DNA of 64,000 nucleotides, taken from NCBI GenBank assembly GCA_021323735.1, contig JAJPKM010000036.1:124001-188000 (forward strand), given 5' to 3'. Both the position numbers and the translations under genes were made by a program. Numbering within the stretch: position 1 is the stretch's first letter; every line of letters begins with the position of its first letter. Shown piece by piece: positions 47,814-59,401 of the stretch. Below the pieces are notes generated by a model. The model did no database searches and was not told the DNA's origin. It saw only the letters and a program-made list of their open reading frames with translations. Origin of the DNA: Gammaproteobacteria bacterium (GTDB taxonomy: Bacteria > Pseudomonadota > Gammaproteobacteria > Steroidobacterales > Steroidobacteraceae).

Positions 47814-48773
47814 GCGGCTGCATCGCGCGGTGCCGATTTCAGCAGCGCTGAGACGAATTCCGAGGCGTTGAAGACACCGAAATCCTCCGCTTGCTCGCCC
47901 ACGCCGATGAAGCGAATGGGAATTCTCAGCCGCTGCGCAATGGCAAGTACCACACCGCCCTTGGCGGTGCCGTCCAATTTGGTGATGACCAAACCGGTCA
48001 CCCCGAGCCCCCTGTTGAATTCCTCGGCCTGCGCCACCGCATTTTGACCGATGGTCCCGTCGAGCACCAACAGCACTTCGTGAGGAGCCGTGGCATCCAA
48101 GCGCCCGAGCACGCGCTTGACCTTCTTGAGTTCATCCATGAGATGGGTCTGCGTATGCAAGCGACCCGCGGTATCGGCGATGAGCACATCGATGCCGCGC
48201 GCGCGCCGCGTTCAAGGCGTCGAAGATCACGGCGGCAGGCTCGGCACCCGATTGTTGGGCCACGATGGGTACCTGGTTGCGCTCGGCCCAAACCTCCAAT
48301 TGTTCGCGCGCGGCAGCGCGGAAGGTATCGCCGGCCGCCAGCATCACACTCTTTCCCTCGGCCAGCAGGCGGGCGCTGAGCTTGCCGATGGTCGTGGTCT
48401 TACCGGCGCCGTTGATGCCGACGACCAAGATCACGAAGGGTTTGATAGCAGGATCGATTACCAGCGGCTTCTCCACGGGATCGAGAATCTGCGCCATGGA
48501 CTCGTGCAAGGCCTGAAGCAGCGCATCCACATCGTTCAGTTCTTTGCGGGCGACGCGCCTGCGCAGCTCCTCGAGGATTCTCGTGGAGGCCTCGACGCCC
48601 ACATCGGCCATGATCAGCCGCGTTTCAAGCTCATCCAGAATCTCGGCGTCGATCCTGCGCCCCGGAAGCAGTTCCACGATGTCGGTGGTCAGCCAGGCAG
48701 GACCTTGATTTAACTTAGCGCGCAGGCGTTTGAAAAACCCGCGTACCGCAGAGCTTTCGGCTTCGTTCGTCAT
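47810..48773 (-). pseudogene. ftsY: Signal-recognition particle receptor FtsY, reading frame interrupted by a one-base frameshift
   Basis: The N-terminal part (48773 to about 48190) is in one frame: MTNEAESSAVRGFFKRLRAK, then the NG-domain GINGAGKTTTIGKLSARL and AAGDTFRAAAREQLEVW. The C-terminal part (about 48187 to 47810) is in another: MLIADTAGRLHTQTHLMDEL, ITKLDGTAKGGVVLAIAQRL and GVGEQAEDFGVF. The junction AARAR-GID (expected) lies in a CG-run near 48190-48205 (GCGCGCGCG), where one base appears to be missing. Restoring one C gives a 320-residue FtsY. FtsY is essential, so a sequencing or assembly error is more likely than loss. The acidic A domain is very short. Confidence 0.85.
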
Positions 48774-48781
48774 AGGCAGGT

Positions 48782-49393
48782 ATGATACCGGCAGTGGCTA
48801 CATCCAAGAGGGAATTACCGGCGCCGCCCGGCCGCAATTCCGTACGTATCATCGGGGGCGCCTGGCGCAGCCGACGGATTCATTTCCCCGACATGCCTGC
48901 CTTGCGTCCGACGCCGGATCGCGTCCGGGAAACGCTGTTCAATTGGCTGCAGCATTCCCTTGCCGGCACCCGCTGCTTGGATTTGTTCGCAGGTTCCGGT
49001 GCCTTAGGAATAGAGGCACTGTCACGAGGTGCCGCCGAGGTGGTCTTTGTCGAACAATTCCCCGCCGCGGCGCGGACCTTGCAGGAGCAATTGGTTCGCT
49101 TAGGGGGAGAGGGGAAAGGACGGGTCATGGAAATGGGAGCCGCGCGGTTTCTGCGCACTCCCGCAAAACCCTTCGACATCGTGTTTCTCGATCCGCCTTT
49201 TGGGAAGAACGCCTTGGCGGAATACCTGCCGATGCTCGATTCCGGCAACTGGCTCTCCCCCTCCAGCCTGGTTTACTTGGAGAATGAACGAAATGCCGGC
49301 CTCCCGCCGCTGCCCACCCATTGGGAATTGCTCAAATCGAAGTCGGCGGGCGAGGTGGGGTATCATTTGGCGCGCGTCAACGGACGGATATAA
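48782..49393 (+). CDS. rsmD: 16S rRNA (guanine966-N2)-methyltransferase RsmD
   Basis: 203 residues. The RsmD signature RIIGGAWRSRRIHFPDMPAL is followed by RPTPDRVRETLFNWL, the SAM-binding CLDLFAGSGALGIEALSRGA and catalytic DPPFG (IVFLDPPFGKNALAEYL). It methylates G966 of 16S rRNA in the small subunit. It is divergent from ftsY with eight bases between the start codons, a common arrangement. coaD follows after three bases. Confidence 0.96.
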   Translation: MIPAVATSKRELPAPPGRNSVRIIGGAWRSRRIHFPDMPALRPTPDRVRETLFNWLQHSLAGTRCLDLFAGSGALGIEALSRGAAEVVFVEQFPAAARTLQEQLVRLGGEGKGRVMEMGAARFLRTPAKPFDIVFLDPPFGKNALAEYLPMLDSGNWLSPSSLVYLENERNAGLPPLPTHWELLKSKSAGEVGYHLARVNGRI

Positions 49394-51632
<2,239 letters not shown>

Positions 51633-51636
<4 letters not shown>

Positions 51637-52448
51637 CGCTGGCAGGTAGAACACCAATACGTCGAGCGCTGGCCCTGAGTGAATTGTTTCACCGGTGATT
51701 TGCACACGCGGCAGGGTTGCTGGGCCCGCTCATACACGAAGAGTTTCTGCCGGAAATATCCGGGCGCGCCGTCGGCATTGACGTAATCGCGCAAGGTAGT
51801 ACCGCCGATTTTAATGGCGGCCCCGAGCACATCCTTGATCGCCTTCGATAACTTTACCGCCTCCGCCCGCGTGATGCGTCGGCCTGCGCGCCGCGGCGAA
51901 ATTCTCGCGCGAAACAGCGCTTCGCTGGCGTAGATATTGCCTACTCCCACGACGAGCTGTGAGTTCATGATGACGAGCTTGATGGCCAGCGCGCGCTTGC
52001 GCGTGACCGTGAACAAGTACTCGCCGTTGAATTCGTCGCTCAATGGTTCGGGCGCCAATTTCTTCAGCAGCGTGTGCTGCGCAGGATCCTCCTCCGTCCA
52101 ATGCAAACTGCCGAAGCGCCGGGGATCGTGGAAGCGCAAAATTCTGCCGCTTCCTAAGGCGATGTCCCAGTGATCATGGGTCTGGTAGGGCGTCTCGGCA
52201 TCCACCAGGCGCAGACTTCCCGACATGCCCAGATGCAGGATCACGGTGCCGGTCTCCAAACGGATGAGCAGGTACTTCGCGCGCCGATCGACGCTGCGGA
52301 TCACTTGATGGCGGACGGTGGCTTCGAAGGTGGGGGCAATCGGCCATCGCAGGCGCCGATCGCGGACGATCATGTCCAGAATGCGATGCCCAATCAGCGC
52401 GGGCGCAATGCCGCGTCGGGTGGTTTCTACTTCAGGAAGCTCGGGCAG
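51633..52448 (-). CDS. mutM: Formamidopyrimidine-DNA glycosylase, apparently starting at CTG
   Basis: 271 residues if the CTG at 52448-52446 is the start. In-frame codons from there read L/M-PELPEVETTRRGIAPALIGH, the exact MutM N-terminus, where Pro and Glu are catalytic. An in-frame TAA lies four codons upstream, with no ATG/GTG/TTG between, and AAGG is at the right distance for a ribosome site. The first ATG (52373) would cut off the catalytic Pro. The C-terminal zinc finger (CRVCKSPVKQFTQGQRSTYWC) and HhH region are intact. So either CTG initiation or an A-to-C error in the start codon. It excises 8-oxoguanine. Confidence 0.93.
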
Positions 52449-52470
52449 CGGCGAGCCTTAAAATAGGACT

Positions 52471-52491
52471 AAATAACCAAATAGGTTATTT
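52471..52491 (-). terminator. A+T-rich hairpin between rpmG and mutM
   Basis: AAATAACC (52471-52478) and GGTTATTT (52484-52491) pair perfectly around AAATA. The right arm covers the rpmG stop codon (TTA at 52486-52488). The stem is A+T-rich and lacks a long T-run, so it would be a weak terminator or attenuator. It lies directly upstream of the mutM CTG start. Confidence 0.4.
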
Positions 52492-52641
52492 GATCTTCGA
52501 TTCTTTGTAGGCGACGTGCTTGCGAACCACCGGATCGAATTTCTTCGTTTCCAGCTTGTCCGGATGCAGGCGCTTGTTCTTCGTGGTCGTGTAGTAGTGA
52601 CCGGTGCCGGCGGATGAGACTAGTTTGATCTTGTCGCGCAT
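52486..52641 (-). CDS. rpmG: 50S ribosomal protein L33
   Basis: 51 residues from ATG 52641 ([20 protein letters not shown]). The ending [22 protein letters not shown] split by the usual turn is exact L33. The four-Cys zinc ribbon of some L33 forms is absent, so this is the C-minus form. It follows rpmB by ten bases, as in most bacteria. Confidence 0.98.
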   Translation of the reverse strand: MRDKIKLVSSAGTGHYYTTTKNKRLHPDKLETKKFDPVVRKHVAYKESKIK

Positions 52642-52651
52642 GAGTGGCCCC

Positions 52652-52888
52652 TTAAACCTTGATGCCCTTGGCCCGCAGGTCCGCCACCACCACATCCACG
52701 CCGCGCTTTTCGATGGTGCGCAGACCGCGGGTGGTCACTCGGAGGCTGACGAAACGCTTCTCGGATTCCAGCCAGAAACGGTGGCTGTGCAAATTGGGCA
52801 GAAAGCGGCGGCGCTTGCGATTGTTCGCATGCGAGACGGTGTTACCCGTTTTGGGGCCTTTGCCCGTGACCTGGCAGACTCGCGACAT
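52652..52888 (-). CDS. rpmB: 50S ribosomal protein L28
   Basis: 78 residues from ATG 52888 ([20 protein letters not shown]). The N-terminal Cys and basic [20 protein letters not shown] region are the L28 signature; the end is [12 protein letters not shown]. First gene of the rpmB-rpmG pair. The frame upstream to 52957 lacks L28 sequence and is ignored. Confidence 0.98.
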   Translation of the reverse strand: MSRVCQVTGKGPKTGNTVSHANNRKRRRFLPNLHSHRFWLESEKRFVSLRVTTRGLRTIEKRGVDVVVADLRAKGIKV

Positions 52889-53011
52889 GGCTAAACCTTT
52901 GAACTTGAAAGCTTTGGAAGAGCCGCGCTTTATACCAGGATGGGCTGCCGGCGGCAATAGCGGAGGGTAAATAGGGGGCCAGATTCAAGGGGTTGCGCGT
53001 ACCGATGCCCC

Positions 53012-53917
53012 TTAAAAGACCTGCGCCAGGACGATGTGCGAGAAGCTGGGTGGGCCCAGACTGGTTTCGTGCACCCTGCCGTATTTCGCGGCTACTTCGC
53101 CGCCGTCGAGATCCTCGCGCAGCTGAAGCCCGCAACTTTTGAGTTCGAGGGCGAGGGTTCCCGGATCGAAGCCCGAGAGAAACGGCTCGCCCAAGGCAGC
53201 CACCCGTGCCTCCAGTTCGACGAGGGCCGCGGGCCGTGCATCGAATCGCCGCTCGTCGATGTAAGTGAATACCAACTCGCTTGCCACGGGCGCGCAAGTC
53301 GCGATGGACCTCAGTGTGTCTAGATTGGCGTCGCGCGTCAGGTACATCGTCACGCCCAACCAGGAGAAAAACGTCAATTCGTCAGCACGGAACGCCGAGC
53401 GCGCCAGCGCGGCGGCCACCGTCTCCCGGGACAGGTCGGTTGCGACGAAATGCACCGAATCGGGCAGGGCAATGCCGCACGCCCCGATGCGTTCTATTTT
53501 CAAGGTCTGCGTGGCGGGAAAGTCGATTTCGAAAATCTCGAGGTCCGCAGCGAAGTCGGGGCGTCGCAACGCGAAGCTGTCGAAGCCCGCACCGATCAGG
53601 ACGTATTGACGAATTCCCCTTCCCACCGCGAGTTGCAATGCATCTTCCGTAAATCGTGTTCTGGTGATCACACTTGGATACGCCACGCTGCGCATGAGTG
53701 CCTCATCGACGGTGGCGTCGGGCGAGGCCAGCGCCTTGCTCCGCGCCGCGGCGTCCATTCTGGCCAGTGCGGCTTGGCGAAACATGTCGCGCGCGGCATC
53801 GGGTACGAGACGGTCTCCCCAGGGATCGTCGATCAACGGATTGGGGTCGAGGCGCGTATGGGCCGCGCGCATCAGGGATGTGGCAAGGGCGGTTCTGCTG
53901 GCGGCCAGATTGTCCAT
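53012..53917 (-). CDS. SAM-dependent methyltransferase of the leucine carboxymethyltransferase-like family (PF04072 / TIGR00027)
   Basis: 301 residues from ATG 53917, which has GAGGA upstream. Landmarks are SLMRAAHTRLDPNPLIDDPWG, TRTRFTEDALQLAVGRGIRQ, the SAM-binding VLIGAGFDSFALR, acidic EIDFPATQTLK, and DLSRETVAAALA. These match the TIGR00027 'putative methyltransferase' group. The substrate is not known for most members. It is divergent from the amino-acid permease gene. Confidence 0.9.
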   Translation of the reverse strand: MDNLAASRTALATSLMRAAHTRLDPNPLIDDPWGDRLVPDAARDMFRQAALARMDAAARSKALASPDATVDEALMRSVAYPSVITRTRFTEDALQLAVGRGIRQYVLIGAGFDSFALRRPDFAADLEIFEIDFPATQTLKIERIGACGIALPDSVHFVATDLSRETVAAALARSAFRADELTFFSWLGVTMYLTRDANLDTLRSIATCAPVASELVFTYIDERRFDARPAALVELEARVAALGEPFLSGFDPGTLALELKSCGLQLREDLDGGEVAAKYGRVHETSLGPPSFSHIVLAQVF

Positions 53918-54103
53918 AGGGTCCTCGACGACATCGACGATTGACGATTGTATTGGGCCGCATGCGACCCATCCAAGTGAGCAATGCGGGTCGGGGCCAC
54001 CGCTTGGATCGGGGCACATAGCCGCCGGCCACGCGGCCTTGACCCCGCTCGGGGAGGTCGACTGAGCGGAGATCCGCTGAGCGGGGTGGCTTTCACGGGA
54101 GCC

Positions 54104-55612
54104 ATGACTCAAACTCAGGTGTCCAACCAGGAAATCATTTGCATGGCCTCAGGCGAAGCACTCGAGCTGAAACGCACCATCGGTACCCGGCAACTGAGCA
54201 TGATTGCGATCGGCGGTGCGATCGGCACGGGTCTGTTCTTCGCCAGCGGCGCGGCGATCGGACAGGCCGGACCGGGCGGCGCATTGCTGGCCTACGCGAC
54301 CATGGGTTTGGCGGTCTACTGCATGATGCAGTCGCTGGGGGAGATGGCGACGCAATTACCGATCGCCGGCTCCTTCGAAGCGTACGCCGAGCGCTTTGTC
54401 GACCCCTCGCTCGCCTTTGCCGTCGGCTGGAACTATTGGTTCAGCTGGGCCATCACCCTGGCGGCCGAACTGGTCGCGGGGACTCTCATCGTCAAGTTCT
54501 GGTTTCCGGACTCGAACTCCTCGTATTGGGCCATGGGATTCTTCGCGCTGCTTCTCGGGCTGAATCTCTTGTCAGTCAAAGTCTATGCGGAGGCCGAATA
54601 CTGGTTCTCGGGCATCAAAGTCGTTACCGTCATCATCTTCGTGGCGGTGGGCTTGCTGTTGATCGCCGGCATGCTGGGCAATCACAGCAGCGGCTTTCAT
54701 AACTGGATCTTGAGCGACCCCAAAGCCGGCACGCATGCGCCCTTCGTCGGCGGATTTACCGCCATGCTCACCGTATTCTTGGTGGCGGGCTTTTCCTTTC
54801 AGGGTACCGAGAGCGTGGGCCTTGCCGCCGCGGAAACCGCCGATCCGACGAAGAATGTTCCCAAGGCGATCCGGACCGTATTTTGGCGGATACTCCTGTT
54901 CTACATCGGCGCGATCTTCGTCGCGGGCACCTTGATCGGCTACACCGATCCTAACTTGCTCAATGCGGATGAAACCCACATCGCGTACTCGCCCTTCACC
55001 ATGGTTTTACAGCAGTTGCCGAAGGTCGGTTATTACGCGGCGAATCTCATGAACGCCGTCATTCTCTCCTCGGTGTTGTCCTGCGGGAACTCATCCATGT
55101 ACGTGGCGTCTCGCATGCTGCATGCGATGGCCCATGGCGGCAAGGCGCCGAAAATGTTCGGCCGGCTGACTGCGCGAGGCGTACCGGTGCTGGCGCTGTT
55201 GGCCACCGGTTCGGTGAGCGCCATGGCATTTTTCTCCAGCGTGGTGGGCGACAAGAAGATCTATCAAATTCTCTACAACGCCTCGAGCTTGAGCGGGTTC
55301 ATCATCTGGCTGGGGATAGCGGTTTGCCATTTGCGATTTCGCAAGGCTTGGGTGGCGCAGGGCCGCAGCTTGGATGACCTTAAATTCAAGTCCAAGTTCT
55401 ATCCCTACGGTCCGTGGCTGGCGCTGGTGTTGTTCCTGATCGTCTTGTTCGGCGCCAACATCGCCGTCTTCCAGGCTCCGGTGTTCTCCTGGTTCGACTT
55501 CGTCACCGAGTACCTCCTCATTCCGACCGTCGTGGTTTTGTATCTGGGCCATAAATATTGGAACAAGACGCATCTCGTGCCTCTCGAGGAGGCCAACTTC
55601 GATCCGGACTGA
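54104..55612 (+). CDS. APC-superfamily amino-acid permease
   Basis: 502 residues from ATG 54104, preceded by GGGAG. Twelve membrane segments are expected. TM1 carries the helix-breaking GxG motif (MIAIGGAIGTGLFFASGAAIG), and the unwound TM6 region is GFSFQGTESVGLAAAETADP. The E-A-E-Y-W-F-S-G segment after TM5 is typical of the AAT family (LysP, GabP, ProY). It takes up an amino acid with protons; the specific substrate is not decided by these motifs. Confidence 0.93.
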   Translation: MTQTQVSNQEIICMASGEALELKRTIGTRQLSMIAIGGAIGTGLFFASGAAIGQAGPGGALLAYATMGLAVYCMMQSLGEMATQLPIAGSFEAYAERFVDPSLAFAVGWNYWFSWAITLAAELVAGTLIVKFWFPDSNSSYWAMGFFALLLGLNLLSVKVYAEAEYWFSGIKVVTVIIFVAVGLLLIAGMLGNHSSGFHNWILSDPKAGTHAPFVGGFTAMLTVFLVAGFSFQGTESVGLAAAETADPTKNVPKAIRTVFWRILLFYIGAIFVAGTLIGYTDPNLLNADETHIAYSPFTMVLQQLPKVGYYAANLMNAVILSSVLSCGNSSMYVASRMLHAMAHGGKAPKMFGRLTARGVPVLALLATGSVSAMAFFSSVVGDKKIYQILYNASSLSGFIIWLGIAVCHLRFRKAWVAQGRSLDDLKFKSKFYPYGPWLALVLFLIVLFGANIAVFQAPVFSWFDFVTEYLLIPTVVVLYLGHKYWNKTHLVPLEEANFDPD

Positions 55613-55635
55613 AACATCTTGGAGGACGAATCCGC

Positions 55636-56118
55636 ATGAGCAAAACATATGTGGCAGGCCTGATGTCGGGATTTCTCGGCGGCATGATGGGGGCGTTCGT
55701 GCTCGGTCATCTAGGTGTTCCCGTGATATCGCCGGCATCGGCGGCCCCCGTGCAGGAGATGATTTCAGCCGGCCGAATTCGCTTGGTGGATGCCACCGGC
55801 CGGACCCGCGCCGAATTCGCCATGTCGCCTGACGGCGGACCGGGTTTATTTTTTTACGATTCAAAGGGCCGGAACCGCTTGGTGCTGGGGCTGTATTCTC
55901 CGGCCGAAAGCGAATATCCCTTCGTCGTGCTGAATGACACGCACAACGAAGCGGCCGGCATCTTTCGCCTGTTCGGCGGCCAGGAGACACCGGTGGTGGT
56001 GCTCAAAAACAAGGGTGCCGACCGTTCGATCTTGGGATTGAACCCCTCATCGACCGAACCGTTCTTGGTCAACTATTCCTCAGATCGCAAAAAAACCGCA
56101 ATATTCGGCAGCTTCTGA
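55636..56118 (+). CDS. Hypothetical membrane-anchored or exported protein
   Basis: 160 residues from ATG 55636 with GGAGGA upstream. A Gly-rich hydrophobic N-terminus (GLMSGFLGGMMGAFVLGHL) acts as signal anchor. The rest is beta-rich with repeated R/L-G/D strands (ARIRLVDATGRTRAEFAM-like, FYDSKGRNRLVLGLY, GADRSILGLNPSSTEPFLVNY). Short repeats of 'D.KGR.RLVLGL' type resemble other exported proteins of unknown function. Co-directional with the next gene, six bases apart. Confidence 0.7.
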   Translation: MSKTYVAGLMSGFLGGMMGAFVLGHLGVPVISPASAAPVQEMISAGRIRLVDATGRTRAEFAMSPDGGPGLFFYDSKGRNRLVLGLYSPAESEYPFVVLNDTHNEAAGIFRLFGGQETPVVVLKNKGADRSILGLNPSSTEPFLVNYSSDRKKTAIFGSF

Positions 56119-56124
56119 GGACCA

Positions 56125-57534
56125 GTGACCAGATCCCTCATCATCGCGTGCGCCGCGATCCTCATTGCGCTGGGCGCCGCATTCGTGGGCTACCGGGCTC
56201 ATGCCCCCAAGCGCCCGCAATACGTGATGATCAACGACACGGGTCAGCACGATTTCGATCTGGCATTCCGCATGAGCCTGAAGCTGGCAGAGGGAAAGTC
56301 GGGCATCGAAAATGCCCTGGTGCTGATGAAGGCCTTGCCCCCGTCAAAGAGCATTGAAGAGGCCGCAGCAGATATTTTTCAACGGATGCGCATCGGTGCG
56401 CGGCGCAATGGCCGCGGCATTCTGTATCTCTATTCCGCCAAAGAAAATCTGTTGAAGATCGAAGTCTCTTACGCCCTCGAAGGAGAAATTCCAGACGCGT
56501 ATTGCCATCGGCTCGAGGAGGCGGCGAAAACCTATATGCTGTCCGAGATTCCCCAGGACTTCATATCCGAACTCATCATCACGACGAATCTGCGCGGCAT
56601 GGGAACCAAGGATCTGGGTGGCAGCGTCGCGCCCCGTTGGTCAAGCGCTGAGTTTCTGTCCGGCGGCGCCGGCGCCCTCGCTCAAGGATACCGCCGCACC
56701 CTGGCGGACTACCAGGGCGCCATTCGCAAGATGCCGGGCGCGGACTCGCTCAAGTTTGCGCCGTCGCCGGATGCAGAAGAATCGCTGCGGCGCTACCTCG
56801 CGTCGCTGGCTTCAGGGCTGGGCGATCCGCGGCTGCCGCTGCTGACGGAGGGCAGCCGGATTTTTCGCGTGATCGTGCCTCGCAACGAAGAGCAGCAGCT
56901 TCGAATCAACGAGTCCTTCGAAAGCGCCGGCGCGCATCGGCTGCTGTATGCGGGCAATCTTGCTCTGGCGGTGCCGGGAGTCGGAAAATCCAACCTCCCC
57001 GTCGTGCTGCGCCGAGGATCGGATCATCTCTGGTATGTGGACGAAGCCAAGTCGTGGACTTATTTTCATCGCTTTGAGGACAACGTCAATTTCTTCGTCA
57101 AGTATGCCGACAATCCATTTCTGAGCGCCCTTCAGTCGGAGCATATGCCGAATATGGCGAGTGCCATCTACATCCATGTGCGCACGCCGACCATGCCGGT
57201 GTATCCGTTTGCGCTCAGCGATGCGGTGCAAGCCGGGGAACAGAAGATCCTGGCGGCGCCCACGGTTGCGGCCAACTATGCCGAGTTGGCGGATCTGTAT
57301 CTGTTCGAGATGAATTGGCAAACACGCGCGCTCGAACTCTACGAGAAGGCCTCTGCACTGGCGCCCGAGGAGTTGACCTACCGCTGGCGTTTGGTCGATC
57401 TGTATCTGAATACGTCGCGCGCCGAGAAGATGCTGGCCGAATTCAAGTTCCTGGCCGATCGTCTCCCGGCGGACACACAGTTGCAGGACTGGTACCGGGC
57501 GTACAAAAAGACCTATGACTTCGGGACGAACTGA
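56125..57534 (+). CDS. TPM-domain (TLP18.3/Psb32/MOLO-1) protein
   Basis: 469 residues from GTG 56125 (GAGG upstream). A membrane anchor (SLIIACAAILIALGAAFVGYRA) is followed by a TPM-like domain, about residues 30-160 (DIFQRMRIGARRNGRGILYLYSAKENLLKIEVSYALEG). The middle and C-terminal parts are unassigned. The last 100 residues (LADLYLFEMNWQTRALELYEKASALAPEELTYRWRL) look like TPR helices. TPM proteins in bacteria are YgcG-like and unassigned. It probably works with the small upstream gene. Confidence 0.72.
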   Translation: MTRSLIIACAAILIALGAAFVGYRAHAPKRPQYVMINDTGQHDFDLAFRMSLKLAEGKSGIENALVLMKALPPSKSIEEAAADIFQRMRIGARRNGRGILYLYSAKENLLKIEVSYALEGEIPDAYCHRLEEAAKTYMLSEIPQDFISELIITTNLRGMGTKDLGGSVAPRWSSAEFLSGGAGALAQGYRRTLADYQGAIRKMPGADSLKFAPSPDAEESLRRYLASLASGLGDPRLPLLTEGSRIFRVIVPRNEEQQLRINESFESAGAHRLLYAGNLALAVPGVGKSNLPVVLRRGSDHLWYVDEAKSWTYFHRFEDNVNFFVKYADNPFLSALQSEHMPNMASAIYIHVRTPTMPVYPFALSDAVQAGEQKILAAPTVAANYAELADLYLFEMNWQTRALELYEKASALAPEELTYRWRLVDLYLNTSRAEKMLAEFKFLADRLPADTQLQDWYRAYKKTYDFGTN

Positions 57535-57640
57535 GCCGCGACGGGATCCTTGGGAGCGCGTTGTCCTTGAAACCGACTTGGAGTTGCCTTAGGCGCCGGC
57601 GATGGTCACAAGTCGAAACGCCGGCGAGCCGCTGCCGCCG

Positions 57641-58354
57641 CTAACTCGGCCTGACTCCGGGACGGCAGTCCCGTTGCGCCTGCGCCTGTTGCACCTCTGC
57701 AATGGGCGAAAACAGCGCGCGAGCCAGGGGCAGGGCAGTCAATGCGCCGAGCACCTGAGCGATGATGAACCCAAGGACATGCGACGGTGCGATGCCCGCG
57801 AAGGTGTCCGAAAGAGAGCGGGCGATGGTGATGGCGGGATTCGCAAAAGAGGTGGACGAAGTAAACCAGTAGGCCGCGCCGATCCACGCGGCCACCATCC
57901 AGGGCGCATCTTCAGAGCGCCGATGCCCGAGAACCACCAGCGCGAGACCCAGCGTTGCGACGAACTCGGCCAGCCATTGAGCCGCGCCGGTTCGGGCGTG
58001 CAGCGAGGATTGGATGAGGGGCAGTTCGAACATGGCGTGCGCGAGAATCGCTCCGGCGCAGCAGCCTGCGATTTGCACGGCCGCGTAGGCATAGGCCTCG
58101 CGCCAGGGCAGCGCACCGCGCAGCGCTTGCACCAGCGAGACGGCGGGGTTGAAGTGCGCGCCGCTGACAGGTCCCAGCAGCGCGATCAACGCGGCCAACA
58201 CGGCGACGGTTGCTGCGGTGTTGGCTAGCAGCGCGACGGCCAGATTTCCATCGGCCAGCCGCTGCGCCATGATGCCGGAGCCGATCACCGTGGCTGCCAG
58301 CAGCAGCGACCCGATGCCCTCCGCGGCGAGGCGCTGTCGCAGACTCGAGCTCAA
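57641..58354 (-). CDS. Aquaglyceroporin / MIP channel (AqpS-type, arsenic locus)
   Basis: 237 residues from TTG 58354 overlapping the arsC stop (TTGA); the longer frame upstream is a shadow of arsC. Six membrane helices with two half-helices. The NPA boxes are GAHFNPAVSLVQAL and TSFANPAITIARSL, both intact. The selectivity filter cannot be decided here. In ars operons such channels allow arsenite or methylarsenite to leave the cell. Confidence 0.87.
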   Translation of the reverse strand: MSSSLRQRLAAEGIGSLLLAATVIGSGIMAQRLADGNLAVALLANTAATVAVLAALIALLGPVSGAHFNPAVSLVQALRGALPWREAYAYAAVQIAGCCAGAILAHAMFELPLIQSSLHARTGAAQWLAEFVATLGLALVVLGHRRSEDAPWMVAAWIGAAYWFTSSTSFANPAITIARSLSDTFAGIAPSHVLGFIIAQVLGALTALPLARALFSPIAEVQQAQAQRDCRPGVRPS

Positions 58355-58863
58355 ACGTCCGCCGTGGGCGCGGCCTTGCCGATGGCGCGAAGCGCGTCTT
58401 GCAGCTTCATACGATCCAGGGAGGCGATCGGAAGATTCGTAAACAGCTTGATCCGGGTCTCGAGTTCCGTGAACGCCTTGCGGAAGGCTAAAGCCCTGTA
58501 GGCTTCCGTGCCTTCCACTGCCGCGGGGTCCGCGATGCCCCAGTGGGCCGTCATGGGTTTGCCGGGCCACGCTGGACAGACTTCTCCGGCTGCGTTGTCG
58601 CAGACAGTAAAGATGAAATCCAGGGGCGGCGCACCCGCCGCGGCGAATTCGTCCCAGCTCTTGCTGCGAAGACCCTCGGTCGGCAGACCCATTCGCCGGA
58701 GTAGTTCTATCGCCAGCGGATGCACTTGGCCTTTGGGAAAGCTCCCCGCACTGAAGCCGCGGAATTTGCCGTGGCCCCAATGATTGAGGAGCGACTCAGC
58801 GAGGATGCTGCGCGCCGAGTTGCCGGTGCACAAGAACAGCACATGGTAGGTTCGATCGCTCAT
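58351..58863 (-). CDS. arsC: Arsenate reductase, low-molecular-weight phosphatase family
   Basis: 170 residues. The P-loop is FLCTGNSARSILAESLL (C-x5-R). Two further cysteines are in FTVCDNAAGEVCPAWPG, the C-x(6)-C pair that relays electrons in thioredoxin-coupled ArsC. It reduces arsenate to arsenite. Middle gene of arsR-arsC-aqp. Its stop overlaps the channel gene start. Confidence 0.95.
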   Translation of the reverse strand: MSDRTYHVLFLCTGNSARSILAESLLNHWGHGKFRGFSAGSFPKGQVHPLAIELLRRMGLPTEGLRSKSWDEFAAAGAPPLDFIFTVCDNAAGEVCPAWPGKPMTAHWGIADPAAVEGTEAYRALAFRKAFTELETRIKLFTNLPIASLDRMKLQDALRAIGKAAPTADV

Positions 58864-58925
58864 TTCTTGATCCGTATAACAATCACTAGGGTTTAGTAAT
58901 CATCGAGCCAGGCTTGGCGCGACGC

Positions 58926-59285
58926 TCAAGCGACTTTCTTCACGCGCCTGACCGACCTGGTGGGCTGCGCCGGCGCGCAGCTCACCGAGCACTTCCCGCC
59001 GCTCTCGGCACAGCAGTTCTCGGTCAAGTAGCCCACCAGTCCATTTATCGATGCGAAATCGGCGGAGTAGAACAGCTGCCGGCTTTCGCGACGCTGCGTG
59101 ATCAGCCCGGCGCGCTGCAGGCTCTGCAAGTGAAACGTGAGCGAGGAAGGTACCAGGCCGACCCGTTCGGCGATGCGCCCCGCGGGCAACCCCACAGGTC
59201 CGCGCTCGATCAGCAACCGAAAGATCGCCAACCGGTGTTCATGGGCCAGGGCGCCCAGCGCCTCGATGATTTGCGGGGTTTTCAT
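58926..59285 (-). CDS. arsR: ArsR-family arsenic-responsive repressor
   Basis: 119 residues from ATG 59285; a TTG at 59321 is in frame but inside the operator. The winged helix is GALAHEHRLAIFRLLIERGP, then GLVPSSLTFHLQSLQRAGLI and the wing RRESRQLFYSAD. A Cys cluster near the end (LTENCCAESGGKCSVSCAP) is a likely arsenite site, close to the C-terminus and unlike the helix-3 site of E. coli. No ribosome site is seen before the ATG and the operator comes within three bases, so the mRNA may be leaderless or nearly so. Confidence 0.92.
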   Translation of the reverse strand: MKTPQIIEALGALAHEHRLAIFRLLIERGPVGLPAGRIAERVGLVPSSLTFHLQSLQRAGLITQRRESRQLFYSADFASINGLVGYLTENCCAESGGKCSVSCAPAQPTRSVRRVKKVA

Positions 59286-59287
59286 GT

Positions 59288-59317
59288 CAATACGATATTT
59301 CGATGAATATCGTATTG
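59288..59317. promoter_or_regulatory. ArsR operator: 12-bp perfect inverted repeat
   Basis: CAATACGATATT (59288-59299) and AATATCGTATTG (59306-59317) are exact inverted repeats around TCGATG. It starts three bases from the arsR ATG. A minus-strand TTGACA (59321-59316) overlaps its right end, suggesting that the arsR promoter is inside the operator. It also precedes the divergent calycin-like gene at 59402. Confidence 0.85.
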
Positions 59318-59401
59318 TCAAGTGCAGGCATCATGTGCGTATATAATTGTGGGTCAATCTCGTGGATTCCACCCACATACGGCACCATAACGGGAGAGCA
59401 G

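Noticed and set aside
59314-59347. TTGTCA and TATAAT as promoter for the 59402 gene
   Set aside because: The spacing is 21 bases, too long for a normal sigma-70 promoter.
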